A stretch of DNA of 64,000 nucleotides from Labyrinthula sp. Ha (taxonomy: Eukaryota; Sar; Bigyra; Labyrinthulida; Labyrinthulaceae), in the NCBI GenBank assembly GCA_015227615.1, contig JAALGZ010000049.1:1-64000 (forward strand), given 5' to 3'. Below are positions 42,567 to 53,714 of the stretch, one piece after another. Position numbers and translations under genes: made by a program. Within the stretch, counting starts at the first letter, position 1. Each line of letters starts with the position of its first letter. The notes beneath the pieces were generated by a model, which saw only the letters and a program-made list of their open reading frames with translations, did not search any database and was not told where the DNA came from.

Positions 42567-45500
42567 ATCTAGGGAACAGCTGTAGTCAAACATCACGGTA
42601 CACAAACGGAGTACAAAAGCAGGAGTTGGTAATCCCCTAGTTGAATAAGGATACTTATTGGGGCAGTTTTTTTCTCACTTTCTGAGTGCTATTGGGTGGA
42701 TTCAAAGTTATCTTGTGTTGTGTGGTCTCAGAATGAGTTTATATGTTTCATATTTTCATTATTAAAGTCTGCATTAGTAATAAGAAAAAAAAAGAAATTT
42801 GCCCTGGGAAGCGCAACTATACCCGGAGAACTACTTAATGTATACTCCATAATACCTTGGCCCAAGGATTTTATTACTCTTGCTAAGTAGGAGTTAAATA
42901 TAATTCCAGGTGTCAAACTGGCCAAGGGTGGACAGTAATTTAGTGGAAAAGAGTCCTCTTCAGAGACCTTACACACGCTGCAGGACAAAATTATAATATT
43001 AATATCTCCCAAGTGAATAATGCCTTTGGTAGAAAAGTTAGAGACATCATACTGTCTTTTTGAGTAAACTGTTGGCTACAACGCACTTGTTATATCCAGA
43101 CATTAATTCGAGATATAATTATCTCATGCAATGATTAAATGTGCTTTCAGTCCTGGTTATCTGAAACCTAGAAAAGCTGTGGTGCAAGGGATAGGTTTCA
43201 ATCTCTTGCAATGCAAACAGCGTCATTTTGAACTATCATATTCATATTTTATGTCAACTCTTTTTATCTTTTTGGGGCCCTTGATGTGATTCAGGAACTG
43301 GTATATGGTGAGATATTATTGACCAAATTTATTCCAGATACAAGGTGCAGGCATCAAGCATACTCACCGCTCATACTAACAAAAGCCACCCCACGAGAAT
43401 CTAACTCTTTTAGCGTTAATTGGATTCTCCAAAGACTTGCGACTACTTGGAGATCAATAGTATGTAATTTTGGCCCCCAAGTTAGAGAACTGGGTCTCAA
43501 GTAGATACCTGATATTTTTTATTATGTTTTATGAAGTACGCACCATAATCTTGATGGGCCGTATTCCAAAAATAATGTAATGCCAAGTGCCTGCTGAAAA
43601 GACTACCCAAAGGACAAGGCCTTTGAAGAAGAAATGCTTGAGACTTACACTGGTTGTCATTTAAAATGAACTGCAAGGTATTGTTTCCTCGCATTAAACA
43701 GGTAAATCTGCTCTACTGCGTAAGTATTTTTTTTGAAGTGATATATGTCGCGAAAAAATTTCGTAGTTACCAAAAATTTACCAACCTAAAATCGAGAGAT
43801 AAATCATGGTAAAAGTTTTCGTGGTTCCAGTTTTCGGCCCAGCTTTATCATTATCTTGTTTGGACGCGTCCCTATTTCTGCATATATGTCTTAAGCATTT
43901 TGGTAGTCAGTTCCTTAAAATCAAAGTACTGGTGTGCAACTTAAGCTTATTCAAAGAAGCGTGTACAATAACCGTTTCATTGTTAAATTGTCTTTGCAAA
44001 ATGAATACATTTGCATATTGCTTTCCCGTCTTGCTATAATAGATATTTCAACTTTAGCAAGAAACCGTCCTTCAACACGAGGCAACATTTTTAGATTGGT
44101 AATTTTGTGTATTATGGATTAAAGTTAATTCTATTGTTTGTACGCATGCTTGGTTAGGAGTGTATGTCCTCTATTTACTAAGATAAAGGTAGGTACACGC
44201 AAGGCAGATTCCTAGAGACAAGAAATAGGAAAGAATCTAACAAGTGTTAAAGGTAAGACTCTTGGAGTTTATATAAGATACCAAGCCCCATCTTCTAGGA
44301 AACTTAAACAAGTAGAAGGCATTGACCTGCTACTGTCATATACCTTTTTTTCGTCTGGCAAAACATTTAATTAGCTTAGGTAAGTGAATTGATTTTAGTC
44401 CTATTATGCACCTAGAGATTACCCTTTAGAAAGGGTTCTATGGCTTTCGCAAAAAAAATTTCTTACATTGTTTTCTACTAGATCAATGCGAGACCATTGC
44501 CAGTTGGAAATATTTTTGTACTTACAACACTTCGATTTTGAATTATCTGCTTCCTTTGGCTATTTTGCTGGGTTGGAACGACCTCAAATTTAATGAAACC
44601 AAACCTACCTGAAAATTATTCTTGGCAATTAATCTAAATGCAACCAAGTCGGATGCACCTTTTGAATATTTTTATTCGAATTAAGTAATATTTAGGGTTA
44701 ATTCCATTGCCCAAGCTTTATAATTGTGCGTAAACTTGCGTTTGTTCGGCGAAAAACAACTAGGAGAATTTTAGTGACACCTGTGTGATACACGGCATTT
44801 TGTGCTTCATTGCTGCATAATTCTTACTATGGAAAATAAATAACAAAGACGAAAACTAAAGCTTAAGATCTTTTGAATTCACCAAGTTGCTTCTTAATTT
44901 TAATCATGCTTTGGGCTAAATGTTTACCTTTAGAATAAATTTTGATTACAGTAACAGATTTGTGATATGCAAGAAACAAAGAATTCACCTCCTCTGCAGC
45001 AATCTATTTTTTCCAAAATTATCTTTTCACGATCAAGAATTAAAAGACGAAAGCCAAATCAAACTAGGCACAGCTAAAGCGATGCTTTTGTCAGATCTAT
45101 TCACTGCTGGGAACCTATCAGACAGAGTAACCAGTTCAGCAAACCCTAACTATAATCACAGGTAACTGCTGAAATTATTCTACTACCTGTACCACCTCTG
45201 AGTTTCTTGAAGAACACACCCTGAACAACTTATCAAGCAAAAAATTCTACCGAAACGCTATACTAAGATGGTGATCGGTCAGAAGAAAACACATACTAAA
45301 CAACAACAACTTCTAGCCGAAGATCTCATTAAAAATTAACTAAAGTGTCCTACTGAGCCAGCTGAGACTATGCCCAAATTATGCAAAAAACCATGAACGG
45401 CGAATCAAAAAATTAACGCATGCGTTAATTTGCAACATAATAATCATAAATCAGTAGAAGAAAACAGATTTTTGAAGGAAATTAACACAATTAGCTACTA

Positions 45501-47354
45501 GACGCTTCACAAAAATGCCATAAACTTGAAGTACTTGTTTAATGTGAATTTTGCAATGAAAAAAAGCAACAGCGAAATATCTAATCACTGTCCTTTCATG
45601 TAAGCAACAAACATTCATGACAAAATAGTACCTCAGACAAGCAAAACATAACAAAGCGGAAGTGAACTCAAAGAACTCCTTAGATGTCCAAATTTAAGCA
45701 TTAGTAGCAACACAGTGCTGCATTATTGTAGTGTCTCCAGAGCTGAATTTAGACTGAAAAACAAGCAAAATTTTCTCAAACTTAAAACTCCCCCCCCTCG
45801 TCCACCAATTGGTCGATTCAGAACAACCTGTGTCCCACTGTGAATTTCCGAACACCGACTGCACAGTCGGAGCAACGTCAATGTCTCTGAAAGTTCCCAC
45901 TTACTAAAACAGAAACTACGAATCACAACATAAATTTAGATTTAATTTTAAGGTTCCCAATTGTCTTGCGCACACAATGAGGCAATGGAGAAATGATACT
46001 AACTTGTTCCTTGCTTGTACGTTCATTGCCATGCTTCACGCTTTCAAAGACCGCTATTGCTTTTCTGCATACAAACTTTAGCAACAATGTGTGTATTGAA
46101 AAAATATACTTAGTCTTAAAGTTTTAATTGTTTCTATTACGACAGCACTAGAAAAAACTATGTTTCAGATATTTAAAATCAACTTTGTTGAAGTACTTCT
46201 GTGACTCTTCAAAAAAGTTCAATTCACTGGCTGACCTGGATAGAAGAAAATTGTAAGGTCTTGTAGCATTATGGAATTTCTCTTTTATTTCCCTCAAATA
46301 TTGTTGAAGATAACAGCAGCGAGTGCTCTGGGAAGTAATTTTTGTGAAAAACCACCTGCATTGTATAATATCTTCTTTGATTTCAAATTCTGTCCTGCGA
46401 TAATACTGTAGTTTGTTACGTATAAGCATTGGTAAGATGTAGTTCAATGATTGAGGTTAAGTTTAGGAGAAGATACGAGTAATAAGGTCAAGACTAGGTA
46501 GTAACGAGTTGGAAGCATATGCAAAGCTCATTTTCTAAATTCTTCGTGAAAGCAAATTTTCACTGTATTCTTATCCATTTTTCTGTGAATGTTCAAGACT
46601 CGCCTAAGGCCCATTGCTAGACTAAGTGAATACACTTCCACCTTGTTCAACTAAGCCAAGGATTAAGAAAAACGCTCCTAAAATTTTCCAGAGGAAAGAA
46701 AACCATTATGATCTCGATTATTTTTTTACAGATTATAATTTGTTATTGCTCTCTTTTCACTCATTTTCGAGATAGAGGTTTGTAATTCCGGTCATTAAAT
46801 GATTTTTCAGTGAAATAAATCCATATGAAAGAGGAAAACTCGTTCCTTTAAAAGCAGAACGCCATAAAGCTTACTGTCATGGGCCTTTCCGAACTGTCGT
46901 GAATGATTCATTTCTCGACACTGATCCGCTTTCAATGGTAAACAAAAAAAATAACCCCAGTAAAAACTTTAAGTTTTATTTCCCCAAAAAAATTGAAATT
47001 ATTCTCCAAGTAGCGAATATGGTAATGTGAGATTCAGTTAAAGGATAGAGGGGCTTCTTGTGATTATTAATTCAACTTGAGTAGTTAGTCCCGTAGAATT
47101 CTACCGTAAATCAGGAACACCTAAAAAGTTCTAACCTCTTCTTAAGGAGTTTTTCTGTATCTTCCAAGGGTAAAAGTGATAAAATTCGAGTGACTGCCCT
47201 CCTGTATTTCTTATTCATTTATATTTCTATATCCGCTATAATAACCAAGGGAGAACGTTTTTGTGTTTTGTTCAACAACTCAATACAACATTACTCTCAA
47301 AACAAGAATAAATTATTCTATTTACTATCTTCAAGATTACTGAAGTACAAACAA
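42567..47354. other. Gene-poor AT-rich region
   Basis: No supported gene. Short frames at 42696-42890, 43286-43504, 43806-44039, 44920-45165 and 46148-46447 (minus) have no recognisable family motifs. Contains copy 2 of a dispersed repeat (45668-45915), including a run of eight C at about 45788-45796. The last 165 bp form an open extension upstream of the thioesterase ATG, but without an ATG of its own. Confidence 0.45.
45668..45915 (+). repeat. Diverged dispersed repeat, copy 2
   Basis: Direct-orientation partner of 16208-16455, with three exact anchor words at nearly identical spacing. The minus strand carries two overlapping short frames here (45694-45926). In one of them the residues LTLLRLCS and NRPI are shared with copy 1, and both copies stay open there. 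Whether this is an old transposon fragment or a conserved small exon is not known. Confidence 0.6.
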
Positions 47355-47828
47355 ATGGCAGTGTCTATCGAGCGCGCAGTCGAAATCCTGAATAAATCCT
47401 TCAAGAAAAATAGCAACCCATCTGTATCCAAATTGTCTGGAGGTGAATCTTCGGGTCTTATCACCGACTTCAACGAAAAAGAGCAGACTTTTTCAATGAG
47501 GTTTAGCTTTGACCATTCTTTCTGCAATGGAAAAGTTAATACTGCACAAGTTCAGGGCGGTTTTGCTGCAGCTTGTTTGGATGCTGTATGTGCGAACATG
47601 ATCGTATGTTTCACTGGACTGAAATATTCAACTGCAACCTTGGAACAAAAGTGTTCTTTCTTTCTTCCTGTTCCCCCAAATAAAGACCTCATAGGAAAAG
47701 CGACCATGATAAAATTAGGTAAGACATTGGCATTTCTTGAAGCTGAGCTCATCTGTGATGGGAAGTTATTAGCAAAAGCCTCCCAGACAAACAAGCTCAT
47801 GGAAATTCCACGTAAATCAAAGCTCTAA
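47355..47828 (+). CDS. Hotdog-fold acyl-CoA thioesterase (PaaI/ACOT13-like), peroxisomal
   Basis: 157 aa from the ATG at 47355; the open frame extends upstream only to a GTG and that extension has no ATG. The hotdog signature is clear: VQGGFAAACLDAVCANMI (the QGG variant of the HGG motif with the downstream acidic residue of the central helix), YSTATLEQKCSFFLPVP, LIGKATMIKLGKTLAFLEAE, and AKASQTNKLM. These enzymes hydrolyse acyl-CoA to free acid and CoA. The C-terminus is SKL, the canonical PTS1, so it probably acts in peroxisomes beside the beta-oxidation enzymes found at 10-15 kb. Convergent with the next gene; 16 bp between stops. Confidence 0.85.
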   Translation: MAVSIERAVEILNKSFKKNSNPSVSKLSGGESSGLITDFNEKEQTFSMRFSFDHSFCNGKVNTAQVQGGFAAACLDAVCANMIVCFTGLKYSTATLEQKCSFFLPVPPNKDLIGKATMIKLGKTLAFLEAELICDGKLLAKASQTNKLMEIPRKSKL

Positions 47829-47844
47829 CCTTTAACATTGCGTT

Positions 47845-49197
47845 TTACTTCGTTTCTTCCGTAGCAAATATGCCGAAGAAGTTTACTATTGGATCAAGCA
47901 AAAGTGCAACAAATAGAAACAAATAAACAAATTGTACACTTCGGGGATCTGTCAGGTTCCAATATAACTTTTGTTTCCAGCTCATTGCTTCCTCGTCAAT
48001 TAGCTCTCTCACCACAACATCACTAACAGGAAGTTTAAAGTTTTTTAGACTCTCCTCTCGGTGTCCATGTTTCTCATACAATTTCTGCAGCTTTAAAGCT
48101 TCTATAAAAATTGCACTTTTCTCCAACTCTTCATGCGGATTCCACTTAATAAGTGTGTTTACTGCTTTAACTCCCTTGTCAAAAAGCTCAATAGAGTTCT
48201 TAACTTCGTCTACATTTCTTTTATATAGCTCTCTTGGTTTGACACCTATCGGAGGAGATTTTCTTGCAATCCATTCTGTACTCAACATGAAACATCCATG
48301 AGCATAAAACCAGTGATCCTCCGGCGCTTTTTCAAGATATATTTCTAAACTAACTCGGTACTCCTCCTGTAACTTCTGTAAAGTGTCGCCATCAATTTTC
48401 TTCCAGCTCTTATTTCCTTTCTTTTGAGCAATGGTCTTAACTCTTTCCATAAGAATATTTATCTTACGATGCAACACAGTAGCCAGACTATAGTACACTT
48501 CGTATTTAGTTGAGCCATCATTCCACACATTTTGAAATGTTGGGAGTTTGTGTTCATAACTTTCAATACAAAGTTGATATGCTTTTATCGTCTGCTCAAA
48601 AGGATCACTTTGATCAAGAGCTCGTGACATTTCATATAGTCGTTTAAAATCAGCAAACATAACGGATATGCGCGGATCGCTGTTGAGCTTAACGGCTTTA
48701 ATGTAGCTTTCTTCTATAGTTTTCAAACTAGCGGTTTTCTTCATTTGTAAATTGTTTATGTAGAGAAACTCATGACAAAATGCTTTAAGGACAAAGAGAA
48801 AAGAAGCAAGTTTCTTATCTACATTTTCATCTCTTATGTCAAACCTGCTCTCTTGCTTCTCGCAAAGGTTCAATAATATCAAAATATCTGGTATATCCAT
48901 GTCTACTCCTCTTCTTTCAAGAAGAATGGCTGTTGAGCACCAGTTAAACACCTTATCAGCTTCACTTGGTTCAACTCCATCCAACAACTTAGGGATTTCT
49001 TCAACAGCGAAACTTTGAGGTAAACCAAATGTGTCTAGCATAGCAGTCCCGTCTCGCCATTTTCTTTGTGACTCTAGTAAATCTTTGCCTGTTTGTGTTC
49101 TCTTGATTGATGAAAAGGGAAGTTGCTGAGAATATTTAGCATATAAAGATCTCCGTGTAAGGATAGATGAGTTTTTAATATCCTGCTTTTCTGGCAT
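47845..49197 (-). CDS. Tail-anchored helical (TPR-like) protein of unknown function
   Basis: 450 aa from the ATG at 49197. I do not recognise the family. Visible: a polar N-terminus, then long amphipathic helices in pairs (EESYIKAVKLNSDPR; QTIKAYQLCIESYEHK; YYSLATVLHRKINILM; LYKRNVDEVKNSIELFDKGVKAV) compatible with TPR or TPR-like repeats. One hydrophobic segment, VQFVYLFLFVALLLDPIVNFF, lies about ten residues from the C-terminus. This architecture predicts a tail-anchored protein with its bulk in the cytosol, on ER, mitochondria or peroxisomes. The PTS1 thioesterase next door makes a peroxisomal location worth testing, but nothing in the sequence decides it. Confidence 0.75.
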   Translation of the reverse strand: MPEKQDIKNSSILTRRSLYAKYSQQLPFSSIKRTQTGKDLLESQRKWRDGTAMLDTFGLPQSFAVEEIPKLLDGVEPSEADKVFNWCSTAILLERRGVDMDIPDILILLNLCEKQESRFDIRDENVDKKLASFLFVLKAFCHEFLYINNLQMKKTASLKTIEESYIKAVKLNSDPRISVMFADFKRLYEMSRALDQSDPFEQTIKAYQLCIESYEHKLPTFQNVWNDGSTKYEVYYSLATVLHRKINILMERVKTIAQKKGNKSWKKIDGDTLQKLQEEYRVSLEIYLEKAPEDHWFYAHGCFMLSTEWIARKSPPIGVKPRELYKRNVDEVKNSIELFDKGVKAVNTLIKWNPHEELEKSAIFIEALKLQKLYEKHGHREESLKNFKLPVSDVVVRELIDEEAMSWKQKLYWNLTDPRSVQFVYLFLFVALLLDPIVNFFGIFATEETK

Positions 49198-51515
49198 TGC
49201 TACTAATCAGTTATTAGTTTCTTATTACTTAATTCAGTTCTTTTCTATTCTGAATTTAAGTGACTATTGATTCTCGGCCATATGGCCATAGGTTTAATTT
49301 TGCAATTGCCCAAAATTTAGAAGAAACTGATTGATGAGAGTGCATCAGATGTTCTCATTTAAGATAGAATAATGTAGCTTAGGCAAGATTTTGACCCTAA
49401 GCACTTCTATAGAAAAACATGCTTGAACTTTGAATGACACAACCTAAGTTTTCAAAGGTTTATTTATTTTTTGTTATGCAATAGCTCTTGATTAAGAGTT
49501 TGATTAGAGGCAGTTAAGTCTAAACAGCCAATATTTTATTGAAGTTAACTACTTAACAGAACAAAAGACAATTTTCTTATTTTTTGCATTGAAATTATCA
49601 CCTTTCAAGTAAAATAGGAGCTTCCTACTAAGAAATTTCTGCATGGAGCAAGCGACAGTTGATTCTATGGCGTCCAAGCCATGCTCTTGCTCCAATGTGG
49701 TGAGCAACAAGAATGCTCCAAACCTAACACATCCGTGGACAACATGAAAGCTTCAGGTCATATCTTCTTATTTAAAATTTTATATCAATAGTGTCATACG
49801 TGGGTTCCCTTTTTTAATTAAGGATAAATGCCTAAAATCCTAAATTGAAAGAAATTGTGGGATAAATAATTAATCTATTTTCGAAAACTTTATTGTCGGC
49901 ACTCCAGAGATATAGATAATCTAAAATTTTCATAGCAATTCTATTCCATAGAATCTGTTTGAACATCTTCATTTAGAGTTACCTAAGGAAGCTGGCATTC
50001 CATCATAAAGGAGCAAAAAAAAGTTAGACAGCAGGTTTCTCATTCGACATAGTTCATATAGTGTTCTCTAGGAGGGGTTTCAACCTGTGAAAGTAGCTTT
50101 TCCTTTATGGTTCTTATTGAAATGTGTGCTTGCTTTTCGCAGCTAGAGTTAGGACTGGGGGTCGGAATTTGACTTTGTGATAATTCATTAATGCGGTTTT
50201 GAACTAACTTTTTCTTATTCAAAATCATTAAGCTTAGAAGAATGTTTGAATAATTATTCATAATCAATTATTATCAAATATGAAATTGGGTAAATGAACA
50301 GCAAGATTGCTGTTTCATTTTGGCACCTTATGAGAATCTTATTACCATGGCCATGTGGTCCATGTGTTGTATTACTCAACTACCCGCGGACCTTGTAGAA
50401 CATCCAGTGATCAAGAACTATTTGGTAGTCATGTTAAAACCAAAAGCAATTAATATGCATCAAATTAATAAGTTTAATTCAAATAAAAAGAAATTAAATA
50501 AGAATCATTAGATTTTTACTAAATAATATAAAATCCAAGGCTTGGCCAGGACTGTCGTCCGAAGAAAATTAAAGGGATCTTCTTGTTGGTTTTACTAAAG
50601 CTAAGATGACCCATTGTTTTTTTATTTCTTTTTTTAGAATATTTAAACCCTCATTGTACGAGCCTTTTAGCTGCAACAGGCAAGTCAGTAGCTCAGAGTG
50701 ATGGCATGAAAAGAACATATAATAAGGAACCCGATTCCAAAAAGGAAGTATATACTTCATAAAACCTGCCCCCAATAGGTAAGTCTTTAAAATAAGTTTT
50801 CACCCAAGTTCAACTTGTGTAATTATCTTGAATGTCTCTAAGAAGTTGAGGGAACTTCATTACATCCTGATGAAAGAGCCTGCAAAACTTATAGTAAACG
50901 CTCAATAACCCATGAAAATTTTCATCAGCACAGTCAAAGTTAGTCCCAATTTCCTAAACATTTTTGAAACTTTTTTGAAGAACTTTAAAGAAAAATTACA
51001 TATACTACTATTCTCCAACGGTAGCCCTAGCTACACTACAATAAATAAAGACATCATTATTGAACACATGAAGCAACAAATCAGTTGTATGAGTTTTGCA
51101 TTCCTCTCTCTCCAAAACATAAATTCTAGAGCAGTATATAACATGTGCGAAAACTGCGTGCCAACTTTACATTCAACTAAGCTAATTAAATGTATGGTTT
51201 GGAGACTGTTCAGCCTCAATTATACCTGACGACTCAGTAGAAGCTGCTGCAGATAGATTATTTTATTATAAATAGGTTAATAAATATGCTTGAGTACATC
51301 TTGACACGCATTTCTGTTAATACCATTATTAGCTAGTGAACTGACTAATGAAATTTGTTGTACTTTAACATTAAGCAAAACAGAATGCACAAAACTATTT
51401 TCTAAGATAAAACAACAATTATACTTGAACCAAACTGTTCTTATTAATCATACTTATACTTACCACTTTTGCAGAAAATCTGGTGCGCCCATGAAAACTA
51501 GAACTCTTCGGTTAA
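49198..51515. other. Mostly non-coding spacer with two possible small frames
   Basis: AT-rich. A 73-codon minus-strand frame (50040-50261) is listed separately. A 105-codon plus-strand frame at 50912-51229 starts with ATG but is compositionally ordinary and has no recognisable motif. The short frame at 50569-50775 is likewise unsupported. Confidence 0.45.
50040..50261 (-). CDS. Possible small protein, unknown
   Basis: 73 codons from the ATG at 50261. The composition looks coding: an N-terminal amphipathic helix (NILLSLMILNKKKLVQNRIN), a Pro/Ser/Cys-rich linker, and a basic helix (SIRTIKEKLLSQVE). It could be a microprotein or the last exon of a gene with short upstream exons; I found no splice partner. 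No family recognised. Confidence 0.3.
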   Translation of the reverse strand: MNNYSNILLSLMILNKKKLVQNRINELSQSQIPTPSPNSSCEKQAHISIRTIKEKLLSQVETPPREHYMNYVE

Positions 51516-53714
51516 ATGAAGCCTTGGCGGGAAAATTCTAATCTTCAAAGCGTAGCTGATTTTCACAATTGGCTTCACACTTTTTGTTTAGAAAACAAAG
51601 TTCATACTGAGGAAGATACGCAGAGAGAAAAAAGTTTCAGGCTATCAAATGGATGGAGTACAAAAGAAAACAAGAAAAAAGATTGTAGACTCATTTCTCA
51701 GTCTCTGGTAAGTACTAAATCAGTGGCAAACCAGAAAGAAGTACAAGATAAACCTACTTTTAAGCAAAGCAAATTTGTTAAGCAGCTTCTCAAACAAGTT
51801 AAAAACAAAAAGCAACCACTTCTTGGTTCAGCAGAAAACAATGAAAAAGAGGATCTACCACCTAAAATCTATTTGAAAGTTAATCAACAAACCATCTTCA
51901 TCAATACTCTTGCGGTGACATTTACTGATACTAGTCATCTGCTTTTAGCCGTAGCACTAAAGCTAAGATCTAGAATGCCTGGTCAAATGAGAATTGCAAA
52001 GTCTAGCTCATTTGCTAGAGTTTTTCTTTTTGGCTATGACACCTTTGCGTCACATATTAATTGTAAATTCATAGGCATTTTCCTTGATTTTGGGGAAGAT
52101 GGAGCGATTGAAGATGTTTTACTTCTACGCACACTTGAAGTTTTTAGAACAAAGCAATTTTTCTCGGATGGAGACAAAGTAGTTGTCAAATCTACAGGAA
52201 CACAAAAAAAAGCTACTAGTGGAGGAGCAGATCTAGTAGATTTGATACTTAAGCTGGCTAGAAAGGAAACTGACTGCAAGATCAACATGTTTTCTAGTTT
52301 TATAACTTCAAAGACGCGTTTTTCTTCAGTAGTAAAGGCTCAGTTCTCAAGAAAATCAAAGTTTTCTGTGTATTTAATTAGCTCAACTGAGAGTTTTGAT
52401 TCAAAAGGATTAAAGGAAGTTCTTCAGAGTGAAAAATTTGTAAATTATTCTGCATGTAATGTAATTAAACTAGATGAATCTAGTTTAAGTTTTCTCGAGG
52501 TAAAAGCTAAAGTTGATGTGCTTCGATATCAAATTGAAAAATGTCTTAATTTATGTTTTGAGGATATGTCGATTGATCTAATCAGAAACAAAAATAATGT
52601 CTTTCAAATTGTAAATTTAAATTCATACAAACTAAGCAAAGAAACTCCTCTTCAAAAAATAGAGAAAGATGGCATGAAAAATATGTTTTTAATTCCTATT
52701 CCAGTATTCAATGAAGGCCATTTGAGTACATTAGAAAAAAAAAAACCTGTTGTAAAAGAAGAACGCTGTCCTGGACCGCTTTGTCCATTGAACTCGCGAA
52801 CTCAGCTAGAGAGCACCGTAATCAGTTATAATTCTAATTTGGTAAAGTATTACTTGAAGTTTTTGGAAGCATCTGATCCTCGAAGATTTGACATTTATTT
52901 TCTAGAAACATTCTTTACAAACAACGAATATGAGCATCAATTTGATTTTATAAAAATCTGCTCCAAGTGTAAAATCAAAGTCGATGAAATAATGCGAGAG
53001 TTAAACTTGAGAAAAAATGAAAGGAAAACAACTAAAGCAAAGAAAAATAATGTTTGTAATAAGGCTTGTCTTCGACTTTACGATTCTTTCAGAGAGAAAC
53101 AAAAGAAAAACATTGCTATAAACTCATCTTCTACTTTTTTTTACCCCAAAAGAAAATTTTCACATGAAAAGATGAAAGAAGAGAAAGACAGTTTGCCGGA
53201 AGCCTCTCAAAATTTACTTGGTGTTGGGGATGATGTTCTGATTTGTCTTCCTTCTCAAGATAATGTTAATGGTACTGTAATTGACATTGTGAAGAAAACA
53301 AGTCGAAAGAAAACGTTTTTGTACACCGTGCAAACAAGTAAAGGAAGTATTTTAGAGAAAGTCAATGAAAGTTGTCTTAAACCTTTGGATTTCTATTCTG
53401 CTTCAGAAAATAAATTTGCTGGATTAATTCCAACGGAAAATAGACAAGTTGCATCAACTTTGAATATAGAAAATATTATTACTCCACGAACACGTTTTAT
53501 TGATGAAACAGAGAATAATAGAGTTGAAACAAATAAGCCAAGTTTTAATTCTGTTATAGAGAGTAATTTTTGTCCTTATGGTTGTGGAGAAACAATATTT
53601 GAAGGTCTAATATTAAGACAAGAAGAAAAACTTGAAGAAAACTTAGAAAATTTATCACGCTGCTGGAAAAAACATTTAAAAACATGCAAAATGCTTCAAA
53701 AGAGATCAGAATAG
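51516..53714 (+). CDS. Unknown protein with Tudor-like module and C-terminal CCHC zinc-finger motif
   Basis: 732 aa. Not recognised as a family. The N-terminal 100 residues are Lys/Gln-rich. About 120-420 form a mixed alpha/beta region with no clear homology. A Cys cluster lies at about 420-530 (RCPGPLCPL ... ICSKCKIK ... VCNKACLRLY), possibly zinc-binding. About 567-630 look Tudor/Agenet-like (GVGDDVLICLPS, then VNGTVIDIV and LYTVQTSKGS). Near the C-terminus CPYGCGE and CWKKHLKTC form a C-x3-C...H-x3-C zinc-binding pattern. The last 31 nt overlap the start of the ADAT1 frame in the -1 phase, and a TTTAAAA heptamer lies in the overlap zone in the correct phase for -1 slippage. Otherwise these are overlapping, possibly dicistronic, genes. 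Confidence 0.75.
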   Translation: MKPWRENSNLQSVADFHNWLHTFCLENKVHTEEDTQREKSFRLSNGWSTKENKKKDCRLISQSLVSTKSVANQKEVQDKPTFKQSKFVKQLLKQVKNKKQPLLGSAENNEKEDLPPKIYLKVNQQTIFINTLAVTFTDTSHLLLAVALKLRSRMPGQMRIAKSSSFARVFLFGYDTFASHINCKFIGIFLDFGEDGAIEDVLLLRTLEVFRTKQFFSDGDKVVVKSTGTQKKATSGGADLVDLILKLARKETDCKINMFSSFITSKTRFSSVVKAQFSRKSKFSVYLISSTESFDSKGLKEVLQSEKFVNYSACNVIKLDESSLSFLEVKAKVDVLRYQIEKCLNLCFEDMSIDLIRNKNNVFQIVNLNSYKLSKETPLQKIEKDGMKNMFLIPIPVFNEGHLSTLEKKKPVVKEERCPGPLCPLNSRTQLESTVISYNSNLVKYYLKFLEASDPRRFDIYFLETFFTNNEYEHQFDFIKICSKCKIKVDEIMRELNLRKNERKTTKAKKNNVCNKACLRLYDSFREKQKKNIAINSSSTFFYPKRKFSHEKMKEEKDSLPEASQNLLGVGDDVLICLPSQDNVNGTVIDIVKKTSRKKTFLYTVQTSKGSILEKVNESCLKPLDFYSASENKFAGLIPTENRQVASTLNIENIITPRTRFIDETENNRVETNKPSFNSVIESNFCPYGCGETIFEGLILRQEEKLEENLENLSRCWKKHLKTCKMLQKRSE
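53675..53681 (+). promoter_or_regulatory. Candidate -1 slippery heptamer T TTA AAA
   Basis: Read in the 732-aa frame the codons are T|TTA|AAA, a canonical X XXY YYZ site. A -1 slip here enters the ADAT1 frame three nucleotides before its ATG (53684), and that frame is open from 53636. AT-rich sequence produces such heptamers by chance, and I did not identify a downstream pseudoknot. Confidence 0.3.

Noticed and set aside
46148-46447. 99-codon minus-strand frame
   Set aside because: Begins at TTG with the first ATG six codons in; partly protein-like composition but no family, neighbour or splice support.
50912-51229. 105-codon plus-strand frame with ATG start
   Set aside because: No recognisable domain, ordinary AT-rich composition; not enough to call a gene.
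53684-53714. Joining the 732-aa frame and ADAT1 by a 32-nt intron
   Set aside because: No GT-AG pair with length 2 modulo 3 fits in the short zone where both frames are open without destroying the C-terminal zinc-binding motif.
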